Translations under genes and position numbers: made by a program
Assembly: GCA_015680685.1 (NCBI GenBank)
Contig: MNCI01009604.1
Span: 569,059-633,058, forward strand
Direction: 5' to 3'
Source of the DNA: Gnetum montanum
Lineage: Eukaryota; Streptophyta; Gnetopsida; Gnetales; Gnetaceae
DNA length: 64,000 nucleotides
Part shown: positions 22,038-34,364 of the stretch, piece by piece
Layout: each line of letters begins with the position of its first letter
Numbering within the stretch: position 1 is the stretch's first letter
Notes under the pieces: generated by a model
What the model saw: only the letters and a program-made list of their open reading frames with translations
What the model was told of the DNA's origin: nothing
The model's database searches: none

Positions 22038-22814
22038 TGATGAGAGGCGAGGTACCCCTACACTTAACCATACGAATACGAGTGTTACACGCGCGATCCA
22101 ATCGAACTCTTTAGAATAAGTACCTACATGCCTTATGGAATACTTAAGGTTAATCGTGCATTATCTTCCTAGACTTGTATTTGTCACAGTTGTATGGTCA
22201 AGTAAGTCTGAGGTATGTGATTTTTATATCTTTTATGTTTTATCACTTATGCTAGGAGGGAAAAGGTGAAGAGACTAATTAACTAACTTTAACTAACTAA
22301 GTCTTAATTAACCTAGCATCAGTATCCATTCCCACTTGCTGTTCACACCTTGAGCCGATGCAACCTTTTGGGATTACCAAACGCTATTCGTTGCTAGGAT
22401 TACCAAGCATAACACACATGCTCAAAGCGGTCGTACTGAATGCACTTAACTAGGAGAGAAGGGTTGAGAGAGATTTAATTAACTAATAAAGAATTTAAAT
22501 AATGAACAATAATTAACAATAATTAAATTCCTATTTAGCTTAGTCCATGCACTGCAAGGTTTATCCAAGAAGTTCATCTTTATTTTCGTACACAAAATTA
22601 TGCTCAGGTACAATATTTGTTCAAATAAAGATCCATTCACTTTGGAGCTCCTACTATGGGCACATGGAAATTATTCTATCTCTGGAGAGGTAAAACTACC
22701 AGAGTTTCGCTAAGGGTCTAGATCTAGATGGCGAAACAAGGGAGAGCTTCTTCTTATTTATAGAAATGGTGGTGGATTGCGATATCGCAGCTCATGTGAT
22801 ATCGCGTCCCATCA
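22038..22814 (-). repeat. Element B 3' LTR
   Basis: On the minus strand it starts TGATGGGACGCGATATC and ends CGCCTCTCATCA. It has a TATA box (TTTCTATAAATAAG, about 22750) and two GGATTACCAA motifs on the plus strand (about 22373 and 22398). It is about 65 bases shorter than the 5' LTR because it has fewer GATATCG palindromes. Confidence 0.9.
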
Positions 22815-22848
22815 TACCCCCATGACTAAATAAAAACTTGTCCTCAAG
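22815..22848 (-). promoter_or_regulatory. Element B polypurine tract and upstream conserved 18-mer
   Basis: On the minus strand GTCATGGGGGTA abuts the 3' LTR, preceded by CTTGAGGACAAGTTTTTA. The same pair occurs in H1 and H2. Confidence 0.8.
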
Positions 22849-25101
22849 TTCCTTACAAAATATTGGGAAGGTATGGGATTATTGACTTGAATGGAACTAA
22901 TGGTGAATGGGATGATATGTGAATGGATCATCATTATAGAACATGGAAAAACTGGTGTTCACAACAACAAGAGTGAACACTTTATACATTTGACATCAGG
23001 CCTTATTTGGCAACTGAGAAAGAGAGAGAGAGAGAGAGGTTTTGCTACTGCTAAGGCCAAGATTGCACCTTTTGTTGTCCATGCATAAGTGCGCCATCGA
23101 TCTTGTTCCTTGCATAACTGCTTCAGCATCGATCCATTCCAAGTGTTTCCTCTAAATCCAATCCGTTGTTGTATGTTTGCCATCTTCACACACAACATAG
23201 TCGCATATTAGTAAGGGTAAATGAATCACAATGTAGTTGATACCTTGCTTCGGTGAAAGGTCCACTGGTTGAGTTGTGGTATGGCTAATGTGAACTCTGG
23301 AGATATAATATTGGTGACTACCAAAGGTGTAGGGGTTGGGAGAAAATCCTAAAAATTGGGTTAGGAGCCCCATGACTAAGAGCGAACCTCCGGTAGCGGT
23401 AGAATGGAGAAAGAAAAGGAATAAGAAAGATGGAGAAAAAGAGAAAACTATAACATCAATGAAATGGATGTCAAGATGGAAATGAACAAAATAAGGTTGA
23501 TTGCAATAATGTTTAAGAGAAAGAAATTAACTGATGCACCAAAGAGGAATGCTAGTGGGTCCTCCCCAAAGCAGGCTCATGCCCTTAATTCCCTGACATT
23601 CCCACATTTAAAAAGTTCGTAGGCTTTGGAAATGTTATTTGGAAATAAGAGTTAAAGTCTTAACCACAAGAATTTACCAATAAGAAAACAATGTGTCAAC
23701 TAAACTATACACTAATGATACAACCGACAATGAGGTGAACAATGGAGAGAAGGATGGAGAGAAGAGAATGGAATGGAGTCTCAAGAACAAGGTGGTGTAC
23801 AACCCCTTGTGTATTCTAATGATTAATGTGACTTGGTAGATTCCATTCCAAGTCTGGCCTTAGAAAAACCACATCCAATGACTTCGCATTAATGCATTCA
23901 ACTAGTCCATCCACTTGAAGTAACAAGAATGCCTTCTCCAAAGAGCCACCACCATTCCGATGAAATGAAGAGGAGAGAATGGGAAGCAAGAAGGGCCTTA
24001 GTTAGAGGGAACATGTTTATTTTAGTTCCATAACTAGTGCTTATAGCCCAAATGATTATTTCATCTAAGGGGTGTGCTTTGAATTCTCACTATGTTTTGT
24101 GTGTGTGTTTTTTTATGTGTTTATGCATGAGAACCACACCATGCAAAGACTTTGTTATTTTTATTAGCTTAGCTTCCCAATAATTAGGTAACGTTGAAGT
24201 GGTAAGAAAACTCGAGAAGAAAAAATCCAAGCACCTAAGAGAATGACCAACACAAATGCAAAAAGTTCCCTTGAAGTCACACCCTTTTCAATCCTTGAGT
24301 CCTTCCTTAGTTTGAGAAATACCCAGTCATCGGTTCATTTATAGTTCTTATTTAGAAAGGGATTGTATAGTTCCAAGCCAAGAGAGACCATAGAAATTTG
24401 TGGATGTATGGATGAAGTGAACTCATTTCCTATCATATCAAAAGAACCATACCTTAGTATCAACATCATAACTTAAAGGTAAAAACCAAACATTAGCAAC
24501 CAGTAGAAAATAGTTCATACCATCATTAGAGCACTTATTAGGTGACAAACTTAATAAAATGGATAAAACACACACACACACACACACACACACAAATGAA
24601 AAAGTATAGCGATGTTGTAAAACAAAAACAAGAAAAGTTAAAGAAATTTGTAAAACAAAAATGTGCAAAACAAAAATGTGTAAAAAAAATGTGGAAAACA
24701 AAAACTAACAAGAACTAAGGGCCTCGAATGATCAGCATAGGTGGCCATCTCTTCCATGACTGAATTGAAAGGGAGATCCATACTAATGAGCATTTGTTTG
24801 AATTTCTTAAAAGTGTCCAACTTCTCCCAATTTATGTTTTCAGGTTAAGGGTTGTAAGTTGGCGACACTCATATTCTAATGTATTTATGCCTTTGTTGTG
24901 GGCATGAGTTGTTCCCCCAGTTCGTTCCATGCATGATGGTGGGCTGCTCTCTTGATTAGCTGTCAACCACTGGGTGTTCTCTTGTTGTGTGGTTGCTACA
25001 TATAGGCACCTTTGTATCTGAGTTTCTTGGGCACACCAGTTGCATGCAAGAGATGCTGAGCATTTCCCCATGTCATCACCCTTTGAGTCACTATATGTGA
25101 T
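22849..25101 (-). other. Element B non-coding 3' interior
   Basis: This is where pol would be expected. I find no reverse transcriptase, RNase H or integrase motif on the minus strand. It holds a (GA)n run at about 23019-23038 and a (CA)n run at about 24568-24594. The open frame 24832-25071 just downstream of the protease shows no recognisable domain. Confidence 0.6.
24568..24594. repeat. (CA)n microsatellite
   Basis: An uninterrupted CA run of about 27 bases inside element B. It accounts for the poly-Val/Cys stretch in the opposite-strand open frame 24438-24701. Confidence 0.9.
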
Positions 25102-26019
25102 TCATGGAACTTTCTTCTTCTCAATATTTTCATAAATATCCTTAGATATTTCCAAGGAAAGATCGCGGATTCCTAGGCATGCATCTATTGTGCTCAGCCA
25201 TGCCCTTCCCATTATTATCAGGAAGTCCCCTTTGTTACTATTGACTCCTATCACCAGGAAATCAGCTAGGTATGACCAACCATACACAGTGGTAATGATT
25301 TCCTCAACCAATCCCAAGGGAATAGTGATGGACTGGTCAGCCAACTCTAGTTGAATATTGCTCTTCTTGAGTGGAGGCAAGTTCCAGACTTTATACATTT
25401 CTTGTGAGATTAAGTTGACTTCGGAACCTGAGTCAAGAAGAGCCTTATGAGGTTCATTCCTAGTGACTTGGAGATAGATTAAGGGACTCCTAGGATCAAA
25501 GAGTTTCCTAGGAAGGTGGCCCACCTTAATCCAGTCGGTAATGGTATGTGTTAACATAACCGTATGTGTTGAGCTCTGTTGTTGATTTGAAGGGAGCTCC
25601 GAAGCCTTATTTGTTGGAGAAGTGGTCATAGACTCAACCACTTGTGGTTGTGAGAGCTTATTTAGACTCTTAGTTTTGAAAAAAGGACTGATCTTTGTAT
25701 GGTTGTTAGGACCAGCAGTGGGTTGAGAGTTTATAGCTCTCTTAGCATTACATTGCTGCGATTGATTGGGGAGTTCCCCTTGCATCGTTGGAGCGGGTGG
25801 TAGTGGAACTACTGACGTAAGAGATGCGAATGGATTCAGAGGATGGTATGCATGTGGAGTATTTCCCATAGGAGAAGGAGTCCTAAAATACTCCCAAACT
25901 TGGTAGTCACATCGTGGTGTCGCATGACCTACAGAGTCAGGTGGAGAGACTAGCTGTTGCACATAGTAGCCATATGGGTTTGGTTGTCGGTAAGGGTATT
26001 GTTGCCTAGGCGGTGGCAT
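25102..26019 (-). CDS. Element B Pro-rich linker plus retropepsin-like aspartic protease
   Basis: This is the longest open frame in the window, 305 codons. Residues 1-150 are a Pro/Gln/Ser-rich linker (QYPYRQPNPYGYY) of the type that follows plant Gypsy Gag. From about residue 190 comes a retropepsin fold: catalytic ALLDSGSEVNLIS, a flap-side region with a conserved VYGWSYLADFLV strand, and IIMGRAWL near residue 270, equivalent to the usual ILGRPWL signature. Retropepsin cuts the Gag polyprotein inside the particle. The ATG is probably internal to a longer Gag-Pro frame, since gag lies upstream at 26211-28093. The frame ends soon after the protease with no reverse transcriptase fused on, which is unusual for an autonomous element. 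The intact DSG suggests recent activity. Confidence 0.85.
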   Translation of the reverse strand: MPPPRQQYPYRQPNPYGYYVQQLVSPPDSVGHATPRCDYQVWEYFRTPSPMGNTPHAYHPLNPFASLTSVVPLPPAPTMQGELPNQSQQCNAKRAINSQPTAGPNNHTKISPFFKTKSLNKLSQPQVVESMTTSPTNKASELPSNQQQSSTHTVMLTHTITDWIKVGHLPRKLFDPRSPLIYLQVTRNEPHKALLDSGSEVNLISQEMYKVWNLPPLKKSNIQLELADQSITIPLGLVEEIITTVYGWSYLADFLVIGVNSNKGDFLIIMGRAWLSTIDACLGIRDLSLEISKDIYENIEKKKVP

Positions 26020-26210
26020 CCCCCATGACTATGGGTGTTTCCACTACTGGTGTTGCCCAATAGGTTGTGGCAGCGTTCCACTTGGATAATATGTTAACGG
26101 CTGGTGGAACTGCCTCGGGTTACCTTGGAGATAAGGTAACCTTTGGGGTGCTTGTCGTTTGTTAAGTCTTGGGTTGAGTGCATACACCTTGGACTCTTGC
26201 AAATGTGAGA

Positions 26211-28093
26211 TTATTGGGCAACATCCCTTAGGATGGTCATATTGGTAGATCTCACATCCACCATAATTTTCATGTCCGAATCCACAACCTCATCGGTGAT
26301 AGTCATTTTTCCCTTACCCTTGTTACGTGCATGGTCTGAATCTCTCCGCTTTTTCTTATCATGGTCACTACTTCGTTCCTTAGACTCCTCTATGATTTTT
26401 AGGACAGTTTTGAATCTACTATCTAAGGAGTCCCTCAATTGATCCACCTTAGCCAACACTTCAGTTGTTAACTTTTGAAGTAATAAGGTTTTTCTATTCA
26501 CTAACTCTTCGAGTGGTGACTCATCCTCTTCCTCACTGAATCTTACTCCCCTCTTTCGAAGGGAAGGATCGTGGGTATATTCTTCCACGCTTTCTCTTTT
26601 CTATAGCTCCCCTTCTTATTTAGCTACTTGCTCCAACAATCTATGAATTTTGTGGGACCTAAGTTATGATAATCTCCCTTGGGCATATGTTCCAAGGGTT
26701 CTCCTGGTTTCATGTCTTAGCCCATCTGCGAGGTGGTGGAATTATCTCATTGTGCATAACCATGACCCAGGCAACGATGTAACAATGCATAATATCAACC
26801 CATGGTGGCATCCAAGGGTTTTTGATTACCTTGCTTCCATCCTTGGATTTGCTTATGCAAGTTGGACACTCTAGAGTACATTTGGTATTTATCGTTAAAC
26901 AATTCTAGCATTGTACTCCATCGTCTAATGGATTCTAGCTCTAAGGACTGGTACCAACTCTCTGCTTCTTTTATGAGTGTCCTAGGGAACAACTTTAACT
27001 TCTACCACTCATTTTCAATATTCTACAAGGAACAGGCATTATGGAATTCCTGTAAGTGATTTTGTGGATCAGCATTGTATCCCCCCTCAAACTGGGGGAT
27101 ATTATTCATGTCAAGTCTCTTGATCCGGCTATCTTTTTGGTGCCTTGTAGGTATTCTCATAGCCTCCATAATATCTAACATACTTTAGGTGGCAAGTAGG
27201 GGTTCATCATGATCATCTCTCTCATGACATCTATGATGCCTACATGATTCCCTACTTTCCCTTCTTTCATGCCTTGATTCTCTCGAATGCCCTCGTCCTC
27301 ACTCTCGACTCTCTCGTCAAGGTCTCTCATTTTGCTTACCCTTATGCTCACCATTGTGTTCTTTGTGACTGTGTCCTGATGTGGAAGGAGAAGGTGAATG
27401 ATGTCATGAAGGGGAAGAAGAAGGGGAACCATCATCATGACAATGTTTCTTACCTTCTCTTTGGTGACTACGGCCCCGATCATGATGATGATTAGAATGC
27501 TTACCCTTATCTTGTGCTTGTGTTCCCTTAGTGAACACTTGGTGTTCATGGGAATCAAAACTAGGGTTGTGTATTATGGAGCATAGGTTCTGATACCCCA
27601 CCTCCTCACTATCATTAGGTGGGGGAACATCATTTCATAGAGAACCTATTGAGATAGGTTCACCACCCTTAATTTCTCTTATGACGGGCGAAGCATTACA
27701 GGGGCCTTTGCCCTTCAACGATGTGTGGTGACTTTCTTGTTATAAGTCCCGTTGACATTGCACTTTTGTGGGATGGTAGTCCCTTTTTTCATAATCTTCT
27801 GCAATGTATTTAGCGTATAGCTACGTCATGTCTATCTATGCAAGAGCACGAAGGAGCATGTTAGGGACTACACAATCTGGGGGTAACACTATATTACCTT
27901 GCAAGTCTCTCCAATGTAGTTGTTCATCTTGATGGAGGATAAAGGTAAAATTGGGTATATACTCATCATGATGAGTATACACTACCCAATACTCTTGAGG
28001 AACTGGCAAATCTGGATTATGTGTGTTAGACTGCCGATGGTCTCTTGTGTGATCCCTAGGTGGTGAAGTGCTTTTATGAGAAGAAGAAGACAT
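26211..28093 (-). pseudogene. gag: Element B gag (Retrotrans_gag type), decayed
   Basis: Gag is the structural protein of the particle. The N-terminal open piece is 27836-28093 (MSSSSHKSTSPP start, then QEYWVVYTHHDEYIPNFTF). A His/Ser/Lys-rich low-complexity part follows near 27404-27601. The core domain lies around 26795-26992, with FPRTLIKEAESWYQSLE, then W-containing and FNDKYQ blocks. The C-terminal piece is 26211-26588, charged and helical (EELVNRKTLLLQKL). Frames shift between pieces and several stops intervene, so it is not one intact ORF. Element C carries the same gag in homologous order (35560-37650). Confidence 0.75.
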
Positions 28094-28220
28094 TATTTAT
28101 CTTGTCGGTGTGCTATTGGCCATTGTTTAAATTTTCTTCTAATTAATCCTAAGGGTTCTTTTAAGCTTCCCAATGATGTGGATGATTTCCTATGTTCTAC
28201 TTAGCGCACAAACAACTTAG

Positions 28221-28238
28221 TCCCCAACAACGACACCA
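28221..28238 (-). promoter_or_regulatory. Element B primer-binding site, tRNA-Asp type
   Basis: On the minus strand TGGTGTCGTTGTTGGGGA follows the 5' LTR after one base. It differs from TGGCGCCGTTGCCGGGGA, the complement of the plant tRNA-Asp 3' end as I recall it, at four positions, all C to T. Confidence 0.8.
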
Positions 28239-28239
28239 A

Positions 28240-29081
28240 TGATGAGTGGTGAGGTACCCCTACACTCAACCATATGAATATGAGCGTTACACATGCGATC
28301 CGGTTGAACTCCATAGACTAAGTGCCTACACACCTTATGGAACACTTAAAGTTAATCATTCGTTGTCTTCCTAGACTTACTTGTATTTGTCACGATTGTA
28401 TGGTTAAGTAAGTCTGAGGTATGTGATTTTTATATCTTTTATGTTTTATCGCCTATGCTAGGAGCAAAAAGGTGAAGAGACTAATTAACTAACTTTAACT
28501 AACTAAGTCTTAATTAACCTAGCATCAGTATTCGCTCCCACTTGCTGTTCACACCCTGAGCCGATGCAACCTTCTGGGATTACTAAATGCTATTCATTGT
28601 TGGGACTACCAAGCATAACGCACGTGCTCGAAGTGGTCGTACTAAATGCACTTAACTAAGAGAGAAGGGTTGAGAGAGATTTAATTAACTAATAAAGCAT
28701 TTAAATAATGAATAATAAATAACAATAATTAAAGTCCTATTTAGCTTAGTCCATGCACTGCAAGGTTTATCCAAGCAGTTCATCTTTATTTCTGTACACA
28801 AACTTGTGCTCAAGTACAATATTTGCTCAAATAAAGATTCATTCACTTTGGAGCTCCTACTACAGGCACATGGAAATTATTCTATCTCTAGAGAGGTAAA
28901 ACTGCCAGAGTTTCACTAAGGGTCTAGATCTAGATGACAAAACAAGGGAGAGCCACTTCTTATTTATAGAAATGACGGTGGACTGCAATATCATGTACGC
29001 GATATCGTGTACGTGATATCGCAGTGAGGACATGATATCATGTACATGATATCGTGACCCATGCGATATCGCGTCCCATCA
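28240..29081 (-). repeat. Element B 5' LTR
   Basis: The plus-strand left end TGATGAGTGGTGAGGTACCCC and right end GCGTCCCATCA match the partner LTR. At 28990-29070 there is an expanded run of GATATC-centred palindromes, of which only two remain in the other LTR. Confidence 0.9.
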
Positions 29082-29086
29082 ATAGC

Positions 29087-29210
29087 TTATGTGTCATATG
29101 GGATTCATATATAAAGCTAATTTTAGTCCTTTCTTATGCTTTAATCCTATGAAGCTAAATACAGTATAACCCTTTGTAAAGCCAATATTTGGTTCTTTTT
29201 TTCTACTCCT
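29087..29210. repeat. Palindromic array, right part beyond element B
   Basis: AATATTTGGTTCTTTTTTTC and nearby AGCTAA words continue the array seen at 20850-22037. Joining across element B at the ATAGC duplication gives continuous array-like sequence. Confidence 0.45.
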
Positions 29211-29879
29211 CTCGATGAAATGATTCTAAATAATTAAATCAGCCTTGGATCAAACTCATTTTTTTGAACTAATAAAGCTTATCTGCATCCAAACATTTGT
29301 TCTATTGCTAGTCATTACTTGGAGATGAAAGTGATCTTTAAGATTTGTGAATCCCTTTTTGATAGTGTCAAATTGAAAAACAATCCCTTTGGGCTAGGTT
29401 AAGCTCATACAAGTTTTATCTTTATAACTATTCCATGTAATAATGGATAGAATCCAAAACCCTAGCTCCTAAAACTATCTAAAAATTCATGAGCTTATAT
29501 GATTAATAGAGTAGAATATTTTGGAATTATTTATTCAGATTTAAATTCTTTTATCCCACAAAGAATTTAATCTTCATAGCATCTCTGAAAAAACTTTCTC
29601 TAAAATTTACCTTTGCTTAGGGCTTGTTTTTTGCACACAAATATGGTACGAAACTCTTAGCTCAATCTCATTGTATGAGTATATTGATCTTTGAAATTCA
29701 TGGGATATTGTGCAAAGAACTAAATCCAATAATTTAAGTCCTTTGTTATTTCTTGAAAGTGGCTATTATTGAAACAATAACATGTTGTTCAACACCTAAC
29801 AATTGAAACCCTTTAAAGACTTCCAAGTAACCAATTGCAATCACAAATCCTTAATAAAAGGTCAAGCTTGCTGCATTTT
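29211..29879. other. AT-rich spacer, nothing recognised
   Basis: No coding frame, LTR or tandem repeat is evident. Confidence 0.4.
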
Positions 29880-31600
29880 TAGAATCTTCCCCTTCCAACT
29901 TAGTCGTGGAGGAGAAGACCATCTACCTTGAAGTTTTTATCTTTTTTGTTTTACATCATTTTTTATATGTTTTCCATTTTCTTTACCTTTTGATGTTCTT
30001 ATAGATTTTACTTTCACCTTTACTTGACTTCATTGCCATTCACATCTTTTTATTTCCCTTTCTTGTAATGGCTAATTTTATTATCTTCTATTAAAAATTT
30101 TAATGATTCCTAAATGTAGCTATCAAGATTGCTATTTATATATACATGCCAACTTTGTCTTTGGATTATGCTGTCTACTAATGAGTTATCAATTCTATAA
30201 TGGTACAAGGTAGTGGTAGAACTATGGTTCTTTCATACTAAAAATAAAAGTAACTTGTAATCTCATTACCTAACAAACTAGGGAAGAATCAAGTCAAAAT
30301 GAAAAAGGATATGATCTCAAGGTGATTTGTTGAGTTCTCTTCTTGACTTCCTTCCTAAGTCTTATGACACCTCATGGAATGTATCATCACTCCTCCTATA
30401 ATCTGTAAAGGAAGTACATTTTTATAAAGTGTGGTTCTTGAAATTAAAAAATCCCAACAACAAATAACTAGAATAGAAATACACCTTTCTAAAGATCTCT
30501 TGGGATACAAGCACTGGTTATGAGGCTAGAAAGCCATGTTACCAATGCCCAAAGGCATTCCTAAAACTAAGGCCTACATGTCTAGCTTAACATCTCTAAC
30601 TACTTCTTTCTTTTCTTATTTTCTTGGAGTGATGACCACTTTTTGTGGTTGTTATAGTTTCATAGTGGTAGGAAAGAAAGACTACATCAATGTGAGACCA
30701 TTGCTAATTATATGAACTTATTCTAAATCATGAATATATCAATATCTAGATAACCTTAGTCATGCATTTCACAAGAATCTCCTACACCTATGATCCTTGT
30801 TCTCATCTCTTGATTTCTTTCTATACCCATTTTAACACTCCATTCTCTCATCTCATTGCACTTTTCTAATTATTTTCAATTTATAGACTACATGATCCTA
30901 AGATAATTGATTATATGGGTATGATGTTTAACCTATATTACCATTTGATATCCAAGGTGCTACTAACTTCTTGTGATGTGTTAATGCAAGGGAATTTTAG
31001 GCATTTGTCTACTTTAGAGAAGCTTCACTTAAATAGCTCTTGGTTCATTCAATTTAAATCTCATGACCATGAGCCTTGATTTAGTTGCTTGCAATCTTTG
31101 TAGCCTACATAATCTAATATTATAATTATTTGTTTTTGGAAACATATCCTATTTCACCATTTTAAATGCTCACTTCACTCCAATTCATGAACAAGGATCT
31201 AATGAGTTGATGTTGCCTTTATTTCATAACTTTTTTACTTTCATTTGACTCCTGTTTTATGTCTAGATTCTTCAAAATTTCCTTAGTTTTCTAATTACAA
31301 AAATTGGTGTGAATGGCTATATCAATGCATCAATGTTAATGCAATATAAAAATACTATATATAGACACTTAGCTCGTTGTTTACATTTTTCATCAAATGC
31401 AAAGGAATTTTTTGCAATTTTTTAGAGTCCAAAACCTTCTAGCAAACTTAACTTTCTCATCTGATACTTGATTCAACACTCATTTTTCGATCCTCAAGCT
31501 TCCAAAGATATGCTTTATGTCATGGGGCATCAATGCTAGGCTTTGTTGATAGTTTTTCAAATATTCCATAAACTAGGTATTAAAATAATGGTCAAGAGAA
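29880..31600 (+). repeat. Element H2 segment shared with the 3' interior of element C
   Basis: The block matches 37870-39480 in order: GTCGTGGAGGAGA against GTTGTGGAGGAGA, a T-rich run with TATGTTTTCCATT, then TTGAGTTCTCTTCTTGA against TTGGGTTCTCTTATTGA, the TGTTACC/CCCA motif, and TTCTTGGAGTGATGA against TTTTTGGAGTGATGA. It is non-coding and lies upstream of the H2 accessory ORF, which suggests an untranslated stretch common to C and H. Confidence 0.65.
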
Positions 31601-31799
31601 TAATAAAAAAAAAACCAACTACCCTTAAAGTTAAAATAAAATAATAATAAAATATTCTTGTGCATTTGTAATCACTAGGAAAGGCTTAATTATCAAAATT
31701 TCCACCAAACTTAACCTAAAGAATGATCAAGGGGTATCCAAACTTAAGAGATTAAATCAAAAAAATTGATCTAATGTTATTTGAGTCATTGTAAATGGC

Positions 31800-34359
31800 A
31801 TCAAACTATGGATTGTAATCAAGAGGACAATTGAAACTTAGGGAAAAACAACCTTGGAGAGGAAGAGGGAAACCAAAATCATAACAATAACAACAACCAC
31901 AAGAATAAGTAGCTAAGGTGACACATGCTATTGAGGCTTGCAAGAATAGCCTAAGGTGGAATTTGTTCATCAAATTTCCATTGTAGAGATAGGGTAGTTT
32001 AGGTAGAATGAGGTTCCAAGACATAGGTCTAATTTGGAGGTCACTCTCACAGAGGCTTACCTAAAAAAGATTAGAAGCAAGAAGGTTCAAAGTTCAATTC
32101 TACAAGAACTAAAGTTCTAGTCCTTTCCTAATTTGGCATCAAAAGAGTTTAGAACTCAGTTGCAAGGGTCTCCACCATAGCCTATCCTTTCCGTTAGTGG
32201 GGAATGATACTTCAGGGAGACCTACCTCTTCTGGAACAATCACAAGGAATATGCCACAATAAAGAACAAAGACATTACCATCTTCTATTAGGTTGAGTCC
32301 ATAGTATAAGCCCTTAGATTTCCTAACACCAAGGCAAAGTTGGCAGAGATATCTATCTAGGTAGATCTAGAAGCCAAGAAGGAATGGATACAATAGTGCT
32401 ATGGAGTGGAATATAAGGAGTACGATATCCTCACTAAAGCAAAGTGTGCTTATGTAAAAATCATGACCTATCACCTCAATTCAATGGTAAGGCCAAGTAA
32501 GGTGATAGCCTTATCTACAAGGGCATGTATAGTTATGAGTAGAAAATTCTAACCTTCCCTAACTCATCTTCTTGGAAATTAAGAAATGATTAAAGAAGGA
32601 TGATAAGGATAGGAAGATACTCCTCTTTCCAAGCCTAATTAGAAAACATTCTAAAAGAAGAAGAATAGCTTGTTACATGAATGATGTCATTTGCAGGGTT
32701 GCTACTTCATCATGATAAGAGATGATGAAGGATAAGTCTCCCACCAAGCTTTAGGAGAAAGAAGTGCCACCTCCACCACCACTCATAGAACCAAAGATGA
32801 TTCTTGAAATGGTAGTAGCTGCTAAACACCTAAGAAAGCTTAGAAAACATTGATTGCAACAACAAGCCTTTGGAGGTGGTGGTGAATCCTTGGTATATTG
32901 TCCAATCATGAGTAATCTCAATGAGATGACTAGGACCATTAGCTATCCAATAGATAAATTAGTCCTTCTATCCTTTGCACAAAAGGCCAATCTCCTATTC
33001 ATGCTAACCCCAATGATAGATAAGTCACTATGTCCATTCTAGGGTAAATATTTTCTAAAATCTCCAAGAATGTAGTAGCCTTCTCTATCATGTTGGAAGA
33101 AGGGGAAGGTGCAATAGTCCTATTCATGCTAGATAAGGGCTATGAGATTAAAAAAAAGATCATTGTAGATCAAACTGAAGAAGCATTGAGTGCTCTTGCA
33201 GTGTTTATCCTTGATGTTGTTGCAATGGTAGATATTCAAATATTTGCAAGAGTCCAAAGTAAAGAGATGAGTGCAATGTAGCATGAATAAGTGTTGGAGT
33301 GACTGGTTAGAACCTAGAAACCAATTTTGAAGAATGTCGATATTCCAAAACACATTTTAGCTACTCAATCATAGTTGTTGAAGACAATAACTAAGCTTCT
33401 CATTACACATGCACAACTTAGGGAAGCCATCAGTAGCAATCAACAATTGGTGATGGAGGTTGCAGAACTCAAAGCTCACTTATTTGATCCATCCATTCCC
33501 AAGATTGAGCTTATCAGAGATGAAGCTTTCCAACTACTCCAAAATAAATTATAATAGCTAAAGAATGTGAAAAAAATTATGGTCTTTGATGCATCACTAT
33601 TTGAAGCAATGATGAACTTGACCAACTGTAATCTTCAAGGGATGCACAAGGAAAATCTCACCTTAACATGGAAGAACCATTACCTATGGAATGCTAAAGA
33701 GTATAAAGAATAATTGGTAGATTACATCTATCAAAAATAGGAATAATTTGCTAAAATGAACCTAGATGTTAGGAGGCTGACTACCAAAAATAAAAATCTC
33801 TTAATGGATGAGGTTCATGCCCTTTGCTAGAATACTATCATTTAGATCGCTACCTAAAAGAATGAGGTTCAAAAGTACGAAAAAGTAAAAAATCATTATA
33901 GGGACTAGGTTGAGATCCTTAAGAAGATCAACCTAGTAAAGGCGAAGGTGAATGAAGCCTTCTAGCAACTCCAACAAAGAGGTGATGTATGGTAACTCAT
34001 CTTTGATAGACTCAACACCTATAACTAGGTTGAAATGCATCTAAAGAAATTGAAAATTGAGAAAGTGATAGAATACATGAAGTTAGACAACATCTAATAT
34101 GCAAACTTGATAATGCTAATAGCAAAAAGACTCAGGTTAGAGTTGAAGAATCAAGTGGCTAGCTCCTTTCTCCTCTACAAGGTGGATTTTAAGCTCCATA
34201 AGGAAATAAAAAAAAATTACAAGTAGATAATGTAGAGCTTGAGGTTCTCAAGAGAAAGTTCAAAGATTAGATATTAGTTGTTGAGAACTCGGCCAAAAGA
34301 ATAAATGACTACCAAGAACTAAAAAATCTTGTTCATACATTTGACATTAAATGTAAATA
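31800..34359 (+). pseudogene. H2 accessory coding region, decayed, first part
   Basis: This is the second copy of the coding region at 4480-7260. It is broken by many TAG and TAA codons, with open pieces such as 33090-33281 (63 codons). Protein-level blocks in order: KKEWIQQ-like and YKEYDILTKAKCAYVKI followed by TYHLN; a loose acidic part; then a long coiled-coil-like part with SSNQQLVMEVAELKAHLFDP, NHYLWNAKEYKE and LKKLKIEKVIEYMKL. At 33552-33557 H2 has TAA TAG where H1 has CAA GAG, while H1 has TAG at 6150-6152 where H2 has CAA at 33531-33533. The stops are therefore mostly former Gln codons. Element C cuts the region at 34365, and the reading continues at 40846. Function unknown. Confidence 0.65.
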
Positions 34360-34364
34360 GTTTG
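34360..34364. repeat. Target-site duplication GTTTG of element C (left)
   Basis: An identical GTTTG follows the 3' LTR at 40841-40845. Removing one copy and element C restores continuity with H1 across this point. Confidence 0.9.

Larger units (their letters stand above)
22038..29081 (-). mobile_element. Gypsy-type LTR retrotransposon B, gag-protease only
   Basis: The element is complete on the minus strand: 5' LTR 28240-29081, tRNA-Asp-like primer site, gag, protease, non-coding 3' part, polypurine tract and 3' LTR 22038-22814. A perfect 5-bp target duplication ATAGC flanks it. The interior is 5.4 kb but shows no reverse transcriptase, RNase H or integrase. B looks the youngest LTR element here: its protease frame is long and open, its LTRs look very alike and its target duplication is perfect. 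It is probably a Tat/Athila-like non-autonomous element moved in trans. Confidence 0.9.

Noticed and set aside
24438-24701. 87-codon minus-strand frame with poly Cys-Val
   Set aside because: Generated by the (CA)n microsatellite inside element B.
22849-25101. Possible reverse transcriptase in the 3' interior of element B
   Set aside because: I looked for a YXDD-type catalytic motif in coding context on the minus strand and saw none. A profile search would be decisive.
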